A stretch of DNA of 64,000 nt, from assembly GCF_950023065.1 (NCBI RefSeq), contig NC_088681.1:41698836-41762835 (forward strand), in the 5' to 3' direction. Both the position numbers and the translations under genes were made by a program. Every line of letters begins with the position of its first letter. The stretch's first letter is position 1. The notes under the pieces are model-generated. The model searched no databases, had not been told where the DNA came from, and saw only the letters and a program-made list of their open reading frames with translations. Below are positions 11,075-21,474 of this stretch, one piece after another. Source of the DNA: Planococcus citri (lineage: Eukaryota; Arthropoda; Insecta; Hemiptera; Pseudococcidae).

Positions 11075-11873
11075 CAGATGATGGTCACCCCATGGCATTT
11101 GGAACAGTATCTAACTATTTCAAGTTTGCTTTTAAAAAGCATTGGTAACTGCAGCTATAGAATGTTATACTTTGTATTTTATGGCATATTCTTGCTCCTT
11201 GCTCAAGAAAACAAAAAAAAAGGAATAAAACATGAATTCATGCAACACATTACCTACAGATTTTTTTCATTATTTTTCAAAAAAAAACCTCGATTTGTTG
11301 TTTTGGCATTCGTAACATCACGAGAATGTTCCTCTTCCGCACAGTAATCCAATATCAACGCCATAAAAGAACGACTTTGCACAAACATCTCATACTATCA
11401 AAATTTCCAAACTTTGAGAACCCCTGAAATTGGTTTTTAAGAAGCGCAAGTGGTATTTAAAGAAGCAGGCTTGGAAAAGCGCAACTGGTCAAAATAAATT
11501 GAAGGAAAAGCGCAAGTGGAAATCACCGAAAAAAAAACAAAAAAACATAGGACCTTTCAAGAAATTTTAGCAGAAGAGAAACAGGAGTTCTATGCATATA
11601 CTCAGCAATTTTGAAAAAAATCAACTTTTTTGAAAGTTAAGGCAAAAACCAATACATACTTTTGGATGTTTTGGGTAAAAAGCTCTTAGCAAGATTGGTA
11701 AACATGAAACTTTCTGATAATTTTGACCAAAAAACAGGACCTTTTTGATAATTTTTACAAAAAAATGCGACTTCAATACAAATTTTGGAAAAAATAAGGA
11801 CTTTTCCACAATTTCAGTATAAGCTGGGACTTTCTTACGACTTTTGAAAAAAAGTACCTTTTTGGCATTTTAG

Positions 11874-12491
11874 CAGGCTTGTTAACCGAAAAAAAAATAT
11901 TTCCGGTTAAGGTTACGGTTAAAAATTAAACAAGAAATTCAAAATTTCGGTTAAAGGTTACGGTTAAGGTTATTCATTTTTTAAAGTTACGGTTAAGGTT
12001 CAGGTTACGGTTATTGATGACCATTTTTTTCGGTTAATGGTTAAGGTTAAGGTTACAGTTTTTGGTGGTAATTTTTCCAGTTGAGCTTAAAATTTCGGTT
12101 AATGGTTAAAATTACAGTTGAAAATTTGAAAATTTCCAAAAATTCTTTCGGAGGTTGAAATTTTGAAGTTTAAAAAATTGGAAAACTGGTAATATTTTAT
12201 CTTTTGATCATTTTTTTGATTAAAATTTCAAATCACTACAAATCACATTGAAAAAAACTCAGGTAAAAAGAAATGAATTTTAAAATTTTGTAACCGGTTT
12301 TTTTCTAAACATTTTTCGGTTAAGGTTATGGTTACGGTTTATTTTGATCTCAGAAAACGGTTACGGTTACGGTTATGGTTAGTAATATTTCAAAAAAAAA
12401 GGTTTTTTGGTTACGGTTAATTTTTTTTTCGGTTAATTTACCGGTTAATTTGCGGTTACCGTTAATGGTTAAAAACCGGTTAACAAGCCTG
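11874..12491. mobile_element. hAT-type MITE, 618 bp, with GGTTAM repeats inside
   Basis: The terminal inverted repeat CAGGCTTGTTAACCG is exact over 15 bp at both ends. The flanks carry a perfect 8-bp target duplication, CATTTTAG, at 11866-11873 and 12492-12499. An 8-bp duplication with a CAG-starting TIR is the signature of the hAT superfamily. There is no transposase, so it is non-autonomous. The interior is filled with GGTTAA/GGTTAC units, often in runs of three or more, on the plus strand in the left half and continuing to the right end. The open frame at 12375-12560 is a by-product. Confidence 0.9.
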
Positions 12492-12499
12492 CATTTTAG

Positions 12500-13214
12500 G
12501 CAAAAACCAGAATTTTTGACATTTTGTTTTGAAATAAGATTTTTTTCAATGAATTTCTGAACAAACCGGAACAGATCTTTATCAACATTGGCGTGAATAT
12601 GAATATTACTTCAAACCAAACAGTTTTTATTTCAACTTTTGAGTAAAAATCATTGTCATATCCCAGAAAATAGGTTTCATATTATCCATAGATCATAAAA
12701 AAGAAAATATTTTTAAGAATTCATCACTTGAAAGGAAAAAAAAATCAACATAAATGCTGGAGAATTTGGCTACATATATTCCATAGTGGAATATGACACC
12801 CTGTATACTGGAATATTCTGCATAACTACCTAGATACCTACCTATACTCATCCACAGTAGAATAACACGTCATTTTTCTACAGCACAGCAACAGCACAGA
12901 GCACAGCTTTCTCAGCTATATTATCTTTAGCAGTTTATCACCTTTTTTCTGGTCCATTCTTTATTTTTTATTTTTTTTGATTTAGTTTTTCTTTGCAAGG
13001 TTACAGGCCTACCTAATACCTGCCCATGAGTATATAAATGAGCGGCATCTTTTATTAAAACTTTTATTTGGCACATAAAAAACCGTTATATGTAGTACAT
13101 CGTGCGCACGCTGCTTATAAACAGATTTTGCACCCGATTTAAAAGTTTAACGAGTGTTGTAAATGTGCACCAGTTTGTATCACATCTTTAATAATCGCAT
13201 AGGTCAGCTCACTA
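12500..13214. other. Intron sequence, no exon; an isolated CACCCTGTATAC element end at about 12811
   Basis: AT-rich. GACACCCTGTATAC near 12809 looks like the right end of a CAGGGTG-family element, with no left partner recognised. Confidence 0.4.
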
Positions 13215-13469
13215 CACGGAAAAAAAAATTATGGATAATTTTTACTATTTCATACAGTAACCGGATCCCATTCAAAAATATTGCGATTTTTACTATGAGA
13301 TTTAGTAAATTTTACTATGAGATTAGTAAATTTTACTATGAGAGTAATAAATTTTACCTAATTCTATAGTAAAATGTATTTTTTGGCTGAGTAAAAATCA
13401 CTATTATTTTTGGATTGGATCCGGTTACTATACTGAAATAGTAATTTTTATTGTTTTTTTTTTTCAGTG
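13215..13469. mobile_element. MITE with TA duplication, 255 bp (Tc1/mariner-like ends)
   Basis: Left end CACGGAAAAAAAAA and right end TTTTTTTTTTTCAGTG are inverted and flanked by TA (13213-13214 and 13470-13471). Further in, the blocks TACTATTTCA, CAGTAACCGGATCC and AAAAATA are mirrored at the right side (GGATCCGGTTACTATACTG...AAATAGTA). The middle holds three imperfect copies of TTTTACTATGAGA..TAGTAAA. No coding capacity. Superfamily is inferred from the TA site and A-rich terminus only. Confidence 0.7.
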
Positions 13470-13798
13470 TACACACACCGTGTAGTAATTTAATTGCTTC
13501 AAAAATGATCTGAATATTGGATTTGGCAACCATACCTTAAATACACATTTGACATTATAATAGATATTATAGATACGAGATTTTAGAAAAAAAAAAACGA
13601 GAATGATACTTTGATTTTTGAATGACTTGAGATTTGCTTCATTTATGATTCCGAATATATATTTTTATCTAACAATGAGATAGTCCAGACCCAGCTTCGA
13701 ATGAACGAATTGACTCTCAGAATTCAAGGTGTCATTTTATGAGCTTCAAAATGTCAATATTTCAAGGATCTGATCATCTTATCTTGAGAGGGAAAAAA

Positions 13799-14070
13799 TT
13801 GGAAAAGAAAAAACTCTCTCCTTATTTTTAATGCTTTTCATTGTAAAGATCTTTTCAAAAAGTACAACTTTTCATCATCAGGCAAGAGCACTTAATGAAC
13901 AAATACAAAGTGTGCATCTTAAAGTACCACACCCAACCTTTACTTTAAGATGCACACTTTGTATTTGTTCATTAAGTGCTCTTGCCTGATGATGAAAAGT
14001 TGTAATTTTTGAAAAGATCTTTGCAATAAAAAGCATTAAAAATAAGGAGAGAGTTTTTTCTTTTCCAATT
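13799..14070. repeat. Near-perfect hairpin: two 128-bp arms, 14-bp loop
   Basis: Arms at 13799-13926 and 13943-14070 are inverted copies that differ at only three positions I can see. The loop region, CCACACCCAACCTT, is at about 13927-13940. A transcript through this intron would fold into a dsRNA stem of about 128 bp. No TIR-type ends or target duplication are evident. Confidence 0.9.
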
Positions 14071-15955
14071 ATTGGACTCCTTAGTTTTGGTTCATTCTTT
14101 ACCTAGGGAAAAAATTATAAATATGAAATTTAAAATTGATGAAAAATAGGTCCTCTTATTCTACAGTTATTTGTAAATTGAAACCCTATTAAAAATTGCC
14201 TGAAAAATATTTCCACCCAATTTTGAAGAAAATCTAAACCTGAAAACGTAATTCATCTACTAAACAATTTTGGTAGTGAAATTCTCAAAAAAATATTTTT
14301 TTTTGAATTCAAATTCAAGTATGTAAACTCGAATGTTTGAAACTAAAGAGAAAAGAACATTTAGAAAAGTACATGACTCTTTAATTGTATTGATTCTTGA
14401 ATAAATTTTTCACAAACAACTCCATTGTTTTCTAGTCAACTTATTTGAAAACTTTTTTCAAAAAATACAAGCAAATATTTCTTTCTTTAAACCATAGGAT
14501 TAAAAAAAGTGAGCTAAAACTATAATAAACTCAAGGCTATTTCTTTTACTCTCTTTTTGAAACATTCATTTCACAAACAAGTTTAAAATCAAATTCATAT
14601 CCGCTTCCACTAGGAAAAAAATAACATTTGAAAGTTTATAAATTGAAAAACATTCTGTACTTGACGTTTTTGGGACTTTTTTCAGTATTCATTGACCTTT
14701 AAACTTGGTACTTATCAAGCGACGATATCACATCTGCTTGCATAATACAAGTTCATCCTAGTTAACTTTTTAGCATAAAAACCTCTTCCATCTTATGCAC
14801 ATTTCAAATTACCAATTTTCTTAACCAATCAAAACGACATATCATTGACTGGAAAAAACTCCTCGAAATACCATAAAATCGCCATTTTCTCGATAATGAA
14901 CACAATTTCGAATTATAATACAATCGCGTATAACTTTTAACGAACTTATTAAGCGCAATCCTAACCAAAGCGTATCTTGCAAACTTTAACGGTTAATTTT
15001 AAAAAATAAATTACCAAACTAATAACTTTCAATTATGCCGGCCCCGAAGTTTCAACTTAAAATTCCATTAAAGGAGAAAAGAAAAAGAGCCGAAGAAAAG
15101 TCGGCGTAAAAAAAATATCTTAAGAATTCTTTTAATCTTATTTTCAACGTAAATTTTCAAAAGTATAGAACTCGACATCGAAACGAAAACCTTGAAAGGG
15201 TATCGCTTACTCGAAAAATGAATGTTGAAAAATTACGACGACAAATTAGTTCGTTTTTCGGGTTTCTTTTGTTATTCGCAGGTTTGTTTGCGCGTTGTTA
15301 GCTTTGTGAAAAATGTTACCTTAATTTTCCCTTCATTAGTCTGACGACTTGTAACTGAAGTTACATTGATTAACATTTTTTAATTCCAATTTCACTTTGT
15401 TCGTATCCTTGGCCGCGAACAAAAAAAAAATACTCAGCCTGGGAAATTTGTTATTTGGTAAAAATTATTTGGTAAAAATCGATACTTCTTCGAATCGACA
15501 AATAAACCTCGTCGCTGTTTTTATTAAATTTAAATTTAAAACCAGCGATATAATTTATACTAAGATGAACAATGTAAAAGAAACCAATGGTGAGAAAAAA
15601 ATCATAAAATGGTGGTTTACTACTTTCGAAAGAGTTGTAAAAAATAAAACTCACAGAAAAAAGTTAATTGGCCAAGAGGAATAATTTAGCTCAATCGTAA
15701 CCGGGCAAATACAGTTCATCTCGCTAACATAATCTTTCCATGTACGCCAGCTCTCTCGTGTTTTTATATACCTACATGAGAACAACATCAATATTACGAA
15801 CGCGATTTTTAAATCATAACCAGCTCTGTTTTGATTATATTTCGTTTTCGTTTGCCTTCGCGTCGAGTAGAAGAAAGCTTCTTCGAATATTTTATACGTT
15901 TACTGCCTTTTACGTATATTATTATTATTACTCCGTTAGAAATAATAAAAGAATA
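14071..15955. other. Intron sequence without recognised element
   Basis: AT-rich. Open frames on both strands (e.g. 15397-15684) lack motifs, and no splice-bounded exon is convincing. Confidence 0.4.
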
Positions 15956-18900
15956 CAGGGTGATTCGTAAAGTTTCTAGATCTTCTTCGAATGAAACGAG
16001 GTTACTCAACTTGGGTTACATGCTGACTCGAAGGCTGCAGAAAGTCCAGATTGATTCATTTGAAGGGGATTTTGAAAAAATCAATAGATAATTTATGTCA
16101 AGTTTCGATATTGAAATTGAACAATTCATAAAAGGGTTGGAAATTTGAGAAAAACAATTACTTATTTATTATTTATTCGTTAAATTTTAAAATTACAGAA
16201 GCGTAAACTTGATTCAAATTGAAGAGATTGAATTCCTTGTAAAGAAAATCCAAACTAATCACTGATCCGATTTAATGATATCAAAATAATTATGTAATAT
16301 AATTATGAGGGATTTCATCAACTCATTTGCTCAAAAGTCGGAAGTATTTCTACAATGATTCGACAATTTTGTAGACCCCTTTTCTTTTTTTCTTGATGTG
16401 TTTGAATTTTTACTTTCTAGTATTGAATTTTCAATTTTTTTTGTAGTTTTATTCAACATCCTAAAACTTTTAATGCCCCTGAAAATTTTGAATTTTTTTA
16501 AAAAGCAGAGAAGGTTTGTATGTTTTTTGAGAGTTTTACAATCTTTTTTAACATAGAACACAATGCTGTATCTCCCATGTGTCTGCTGTTACTTGTATCA
16601 AGGTGATGGGTTTGGAGGAGTTGATTTTTGGTAGCTCCTCGTAGGGAAAAAATCTGAGATCTGGTCACAAGGTGAGCTTTCTCAGGTTTGGGTACGATTT
16701 CGAATCTGTACATACGAAAAGGTATTTTTCAGCCCAAAATTTTTCAAAAACTCAGTTGAGCTACAGACAATTTCTAAAGTTGCAGCCCAATCGCACTTTT
16801 TGATCATTTTCGCACAATTCCATTCGTCATTTTCACATTTTTTTTTAGTAAATTTCAATTCACCTCATATACATATATTGGCAAATAATTGAATGATGAG
16901 AGGTCAGAAGGGGTAGGTCCAACCCCCTTGGGACTGGAAAATTGATCAATGGGTCATCTGATGAGAAATTAGATGTAGAGCCGCATTCATCGTCCTAACC
17001 ATTTTTGAGCTGGACTCAATACTTTTCGATATATTGGTCAAAAACCGATTGGGGGGGCGAAGATCCACAAAGGGGGAGAAGTGGTCACAATACGCTAAAA
17101 CTGGTTTTTGAAACTCGTATCAACATTCCATTCGACAATTTTACATTTTTTAGTGCATTTCAATTCATCTCACGTGCGTATATAGGCAAATAACTGATAA
17201 GTGAAGGGGGCGGAGGGGGCGGGATGACATTGTGCTCCGCTCTGTACCTCAGAAAAACAAAGAAAACCACCCCCGTACCATTTTGGAACGATTTAAGGTA
17301 TTACAATCAATATTAACCATCAACATTATGGCGACCGATTTTGGGGGGCTAAGATCCACAATTTAGGGGAAAGCTCACCCGGGACCGCAAGGGACTCCTC
17401 GGATTCGTTTTCAGGCCATCAAAATGGACCAGTATACCAAAAATCAGCTTGCCACCTACAGATTCACGATACCCCCTATTTTTTTGCTTAAGTTACTGGA
17501 CTATTGTTACATCACGCTTTTTGACGTTCCAACCCCCTCAGCTCGGCCCCTATCAATGATAAGAAAAAAAATGACACATTTTTGAAATCGTCGTAAAATT
17601 TTGCAACTTTTTATCTGGACTAGTTTTCGATTGCTAAATTTATTTACTGACAATATTCGTTTGAATGCGTGACTTTAAAAATTTGGAATACAAAAGTTCA
17701 ACTTTGGGAACCGCTGAAATGTGAGGTATCACTAAATGAGAACGGTCATGGGTAGATATTTCAAGAGTGATCCAATACGAGTTATTTGAGACCACAAGCA
17801 CCCCCCTACCCCCTTTTGGTTGGGATTTATTGGACAAAACAGATGACAACGTAGGTGCTCAATTTTCACAACTTTGAGAACCCCTGGATCGGTTTTGCAA
17901 TTCGATCTCAAAAATGTAATGGTGGTTTCGGGGTCGGGAAATGATCCCCTTTCGAGGAAATATCGCGAAAATTGTATATCTTTCCGGTCCCATTGTTTTG
18001 ATAATTTTCACTTTGGTACCCCTACTATTTGGTGTTTTTTTTTTACAAAATTCAAAATTGTATAAATTTTTAATATTTTATGTTTTTCACATTTTGAAAT
18101 TATTGATGTATTTTTGGTACTTATTCCACTATTTTCCTGAAAATTTTAAATTTTCTTTTAAAAATTGAGTAGGTAGGCATGTTTTTTAAAAATTTTACTA
18201 TCTTTTTTCGAAGTTTTCAACTTGAAAAAATGCTAAAATAAATGTCTTCAAAGTTTCCAAGTTTTATTAAGTTTTTTCAATTTCATTTGAACTTGTATTT
18301 TTTTGAGGGTGTTTATAATTACAAGAATATTACACCCGTAAAGTGAGAGGGAGAGGGGTTAGATATGGTTTGTGAGGTTGGTGTTTTTTATTAGGGAGAT
18401 GAATTTTCTTTTGAAATTTTTGACATTCTGAAATCTTCAATCTGTTCAAAAATTTCAAACTTTCCTCAGAGTTTTACGTGTTTACCAAATTTTTCCAAAA
18501 ATTAAAAGAACTTTAAATGTTTTTCCAATTTTTTTGTTTTTTTCCTCAAAATTTCATGTTTTTTAAAATTCAGTATCCGTAGGTTTTACTTCAATTTTTT
18601 TCGAAGTTTTTAAGATTCAAAGGCTTTTTCATTTTGATCAAAACATTCAAAACCTTCAATTTTTGGGAATTTCAGCCTCTGAAAATATTCAATCTTTCCA
18701 TAATTTCCACTTTTTCTAGAATTTTTAATGTTTTTACCACATTTACCACCATTTTTTTTTATTTTCATTTTTTTCTCAACTTTTTTCAATGCTTTTTCCA
18801 AATTCTCTAGCTTTTTTGAAGTTAGGTATGTTTCTGTTTTGTTTGTCAAATTCTCCATTCTTCTCCATCTTAATAATTTCCACAAGAAGCGATGAAGGTA

Positions 18901-18987
18901 GGGGTACCTACTCTATCATTAGACAAGATGTCGCATAGGTTGCTTATTCGCAATTTCAAGGGATCAACTGACAACTGAATCACCCTG
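15956..18987. mobile_element. Possible 3-kb element with CAGGGTGATTC ends
   Basis: CAGGGTGATTC at 15956 (preceded by TA) and its exact 11-bp inverse ending at 18987 could be the two ends of one element. Inside, two diverged copies of a roughly 300-bp segment follow each other, sharing CATTCCATTCG, CAATTTTACATTTTTT.GT.AATTTCAATTCA, TATA..GGCAAATAA (about 16815-16900 and 17125-17205) and GATTTTGGGGGGC.AAGATCCACAA (about 17045 and 17335). No transposase frame is visible and the right flank is CA rather than TA, so the pairing is tentative. Confidence 0.35.
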
Positions 18988-19065
18988 CATTCTACCTATT
19001 TCCATTCTTTGTTATAGTCCTTGCATGTACACGGTACGATTAATCGGTATATTTGATGATTTCAG

Positions 19066-19219
19066 TGAAGAGCAAACGGCGGTAGCCGAACTGGACGGAT
19101 GGGCCAGAGTGAGATCATCGTCGAATACAATATCCGCAGATTGTGAAGTAATGGATACTTCATTCTCTTCAAAAGGGTTCAATACGCACCAATTCAATCG
19201 GCCTAGACCGAAAATAGGC
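19066..19219 (+). CDS. mAChR-A: Muscarinic acetylcholine receptor: intracellular loop 3 exon (first of three)
   Basis: The acceptor GATGATTTCAG|T completes the phase-2 codon left by the 7642 donor (AG+T = Ser) and then reads EEQTAVAELDGWARVRSSSNT...RPRPKIG. It ends at GGC|GTAAGT (19219/19220) in phase 0. The sequence is hydrophilic and Ser/Thr-rich, as expected for the large third cytoplasmic loop that couples to G proteins. The loop is poorly conserved, so identity rests on the flanking exons and the matching phase. An additional exon inside the long preceding intron cannot be excluded, but the phases fit without one. Confidence 0.8.
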
Positions 19220-19311
19220 GTAAGTATCCGATACTCGTACACTGGAAATACCTATAACTCTTTTCACTCGGGAGGATGAAAACTGGAACACGTTATTTTG
19301 TCAATTTGCAG

Positions 19312-19605
19312 CCAAAAGCCAGACCATTTACGTGGACTTGGTTACGAGAATCGTGCGTAGCGTGGTGGCATTCGGGTAACGAAGACTACGAACTAGAGGA
19401 CTACTGGGACGACACGAATAGCGAAGTCGGTGTCGGTACACCTCTCTCGGGAGAGACTCCTTTACAATCCAGTGTGTCTAGATGTACGTCTTTAAATGTG
19501 ATCAAAGAGCCATCTACCATGAACCCGCAATCCAGGGTACAAGACTCGCGTAGTATAGCTCAAACGAATAGATTAGTATCGTCGAGATCGGTATCTAGTG
19601 ATTCT
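19312..19605 (+). CDS. mAChR-A: Muscarinic acetylcholine receptor: intracellular loop 3 exon (second of three)
   Basis: The acceptor CAATTTGCAG|CCA opens in phase 0 after a 92-bp intron and reads PKARPFTWTWLRESCVAWWHSG, then an acidic stretch ELEDYWDDTNSE, then GTPLSGETPLQSSVSRCTSLN. It ends at GATTCT|GTAAGT (19605/19606), phase 0. The upstream ATG at 19276 lies in the intron and is not a start. The acidic and Ser-rich stretches could be phosphorylation and arrestin-related sites, which is inference from composition. Loop 3 totals roughly 270 residues across these exons, long as is usual for muscarinic receptors. Confidence 0.85.
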
Positions 19606-19704
19606 GTAAGTACATATTTCTACTCTTTTTTATTTTCATCTACTTACCTACCCCATTCCATCTCCCATACCAATCCATGGTATTTTTGATAATCTCCCAA
19701 ACAG

Positions 19705-20301
19705 GTATATACCATATTAATCAGACTGCCAGCATCAGACTGCGAAGGTACCGGTGGCGAAGGTCCCTCGATAAAAATGATCCCGGAGCATTTTTCTAAA
19801 ACCGCTCCGGCCTCGTTGATCAGCAGAGGGCGTTCGGAGTTCGCCAACACCACCGCCGGTCAACCAATCACCAGGAGGCCTTCTAATATAGCCGATATCA
19901 GAATGCCTCTGAATCCTAAAGTAATCTCCAAACAGATGGTGACCGGTTCCAAGTCCATTCTGCCGATAAAACCGAAACCGCTGAAGAAGAAGAAAAAACC
20001 AGTCGAAAAGAAGGCCGACAAAAAAGCCGCCAAAACGTTGTCCGCCATACTGTTAGCATTTATTTTAACCTGGACTCCGTATAATATTTTAGTATTATTA
20101 AAACCGTTGACTGCCTTTCCCGATTACGTTTCTAAAGGTTTGTGGGATTTTTTCTATTATTTGTGTTATATTAATAGTACAATTAATCCTGTTTGTTACG
20201 CTTTATGTAATGCATCGTTTAGACGAACTTACGTTCGGATACTAAGTTGTAAATGGAAAAAGAAACATAGGATAGCTATAAATAGAGGATTTTATAATTG
20301 A
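19705..20301 (+). CDS. mAChR-A: Muscarinic acetylcholine receptor: last coding exon, end of loop 3, TM6, TM7 and C-tail
   Basis: The acceptor CCCAAACAG|GTA joins the preceding GATTCT to give DSVYTILIRLP, a conserved muscarinic phrase. A lysine-rich end of loop 3 (KPLKKKKKPVEKKADKKAAKTL) leads into TM6 AILLAFILTWTPYNILVLL, with the TWTPYN motif whose Trp, Tyr and Asn line the acetylcholine pocket. TM7 carries YINSTINPVCYALCNASF, containing the NPxxY switch as NPVCY. The tail RRTYVRILSCKW...RGFYN ends at TGA 20299-20301. The Cys in SCKW is a possible palmitoylation site. With the other three exons this gives the last 440 residues of the receptor. No break or missing key residue was seen. Confidence 0.95.
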   Translation, partial: VYTILIRLPASDCEGTGGEGPSIKMIPEHFSKTAPASLISRGRSEFANTTAGQPITRRPSNIADIRMPLNPKVISKQMVTGSKSILPIKPKPLKKKKKPVEKKADKKAAKTLSAILLAFILTWTPYNILVLLKPLTAFPDYVSKGLWDFFYYLCYINSTINPVCYALCNASFRRTYVRILSCKWKKKHRIAINRGFYN

Positions 20302-21474
20302 TGCGCTTATCATAGGCTAATAGTTTCGTTTATTTTTTCCCCCATTTTTTTTTATTTTTTATTTTTCTTATCGAAAGAATCATTCTACTATTATAAATTG
20401 TTCGGATTTCGTGCATTTTTTTCGTTTCATCGACGAGTTCATCGAATGCGAATCGCGATCTTTAAGACCATAAATTTATGGATCAAGGTCTAATACGCTA
20501 AAAGCGGCGACAATCTGTGCCTTTCAGCTTTCATTTCAATATTTATTGGGTTTTCAAAAGGGATCATATTTGAATTGCCTACCTCACTCCCCCATCCCCC
20601 ATTTTGATTTACGTTAATCCTTGGCCAAAAAAAATCAAAAAAGAAGGACAGGCAATAATTTTAATGCATATTCTGTAGCCTGAGAAAATGACACTCTTTC
20701 TCCAAGTACTCATAATATTTAATATTTTTAATAACATCCCAGGGAAAAATCATGAGATCTGGACATTCCATGGATCAACAAGTCAACGTTTTGATTGAGT
20801 TAAATCGGTTCAGACCTGATCAGATCCAACAGAGGAGCCTTATTGGATCTGAACAGATTTGAATAAGTACATCTGATCAGATTCAGGCGGATTCAATCTT
20901 CTGATCACATGAGATTACATTTGTTCAGCCCTGATCAGATCCAAATCATTATTGGTTCATAGTTCATCTGAACTCGAATTTCGAAGTATCCCTCACATTC
21001 CCACCCTTTTTGTTCATTTTCATTGAAAAAAGGACAAAATTGTCATTTTATTACATGGTTATGTAGTTAAGGTCAAATTATGCCAGAGAGTTCTCAACCT
21101 CTATAAAAGTGGCAAAATTTACTAACATGAAAAACTTGACCATTGTTTATTATTCGCTGAAGGGAGCTGTTCTTTAAAGAACACCCTATTCAATTTCTTA
21201 AAAGAGAAATTACGTTATGAGGTTAGGATGAAAAATCGCAATTTTTGAATTTTCAATCATTTGATTTTTTGGAAAATTGGGAAATGGGTTTCAAAAATCA
21301 TTTTCGCTCCACATTTGAGAAGTGAAATAACGTTTGTAAAATTTTTTCTCGGAGCCCACAGCTTTGAGGAAAGGATTACTGTAATGCACTTACCTCAAAA
21401 TCAGAAGGAAAATTTTTCAACCACGAACTGTCTTCCTTCATTTTATTCGCAAGGGAACCTTTTGATCTGGTACC
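20302..21474. other. Receptor 3' flank; direct repeat rich in TGATCAGA
   Basis: Starts with presumed 3' UTR; no clear AATAAA within the first 300 bp. At 20810-20960 the phrase GTTCAG.CCTGATCAGATCCAA occurs twice, about 119 bp apart, with further CTGATCAGA copies between. Confidence 0.45.

Larger units (their letters stand above)
9616..11519. mobile_element. Nested palindromic element, 1.9 kb, with subterminal repeats and GC-rich hairpins
   Basis: Ends are inverted: CCAGTTGCGCCTTTTCC from 9616 and the mirror of CCACTTGCGCTTTTCC ending at 11519. Each end carries three copies of CASTTGCGCYTTT in outward symmetry (left 9617, 9658, 9694; right ending 11518, 11487, 11452). Further in, a perfect 37-bp inverted pair lies at 10129-10165 and 11297-11333. 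The motif TAGTTAGATA(C/T)TGT recurs, often in inverted pairs (9908, 10020, 10062, 10352, 10398, 11107). The centre holds two GC-rich hairpins. No transposase frame is present. The layout resembles a non-autonomous DNA transposon; superfamily unknown and target duplication not identified. Confidence 0.6.

Noticed and set aside
11880..12485. True telomeric or interstitial telomere array
   Set aside because: Units are GGTTAA/GGTTAC with gaps rather than TTAGG in perfect tandem, and the block is bounded by hAT TIRs and a target duplication.
19025..19065. Coding start at 19025 upstream of the loop-3 exon
   Set aside because: The acceptor GATTTCAG at 19065 and the phase match with the 7642 donor place these bases in the intron.
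19012..20048. Minus-strand frames opposite the receptor exons
   Set aside because: They are shadows of the plus-strand receptor coding sequence, which carries clear GPCR motifs.
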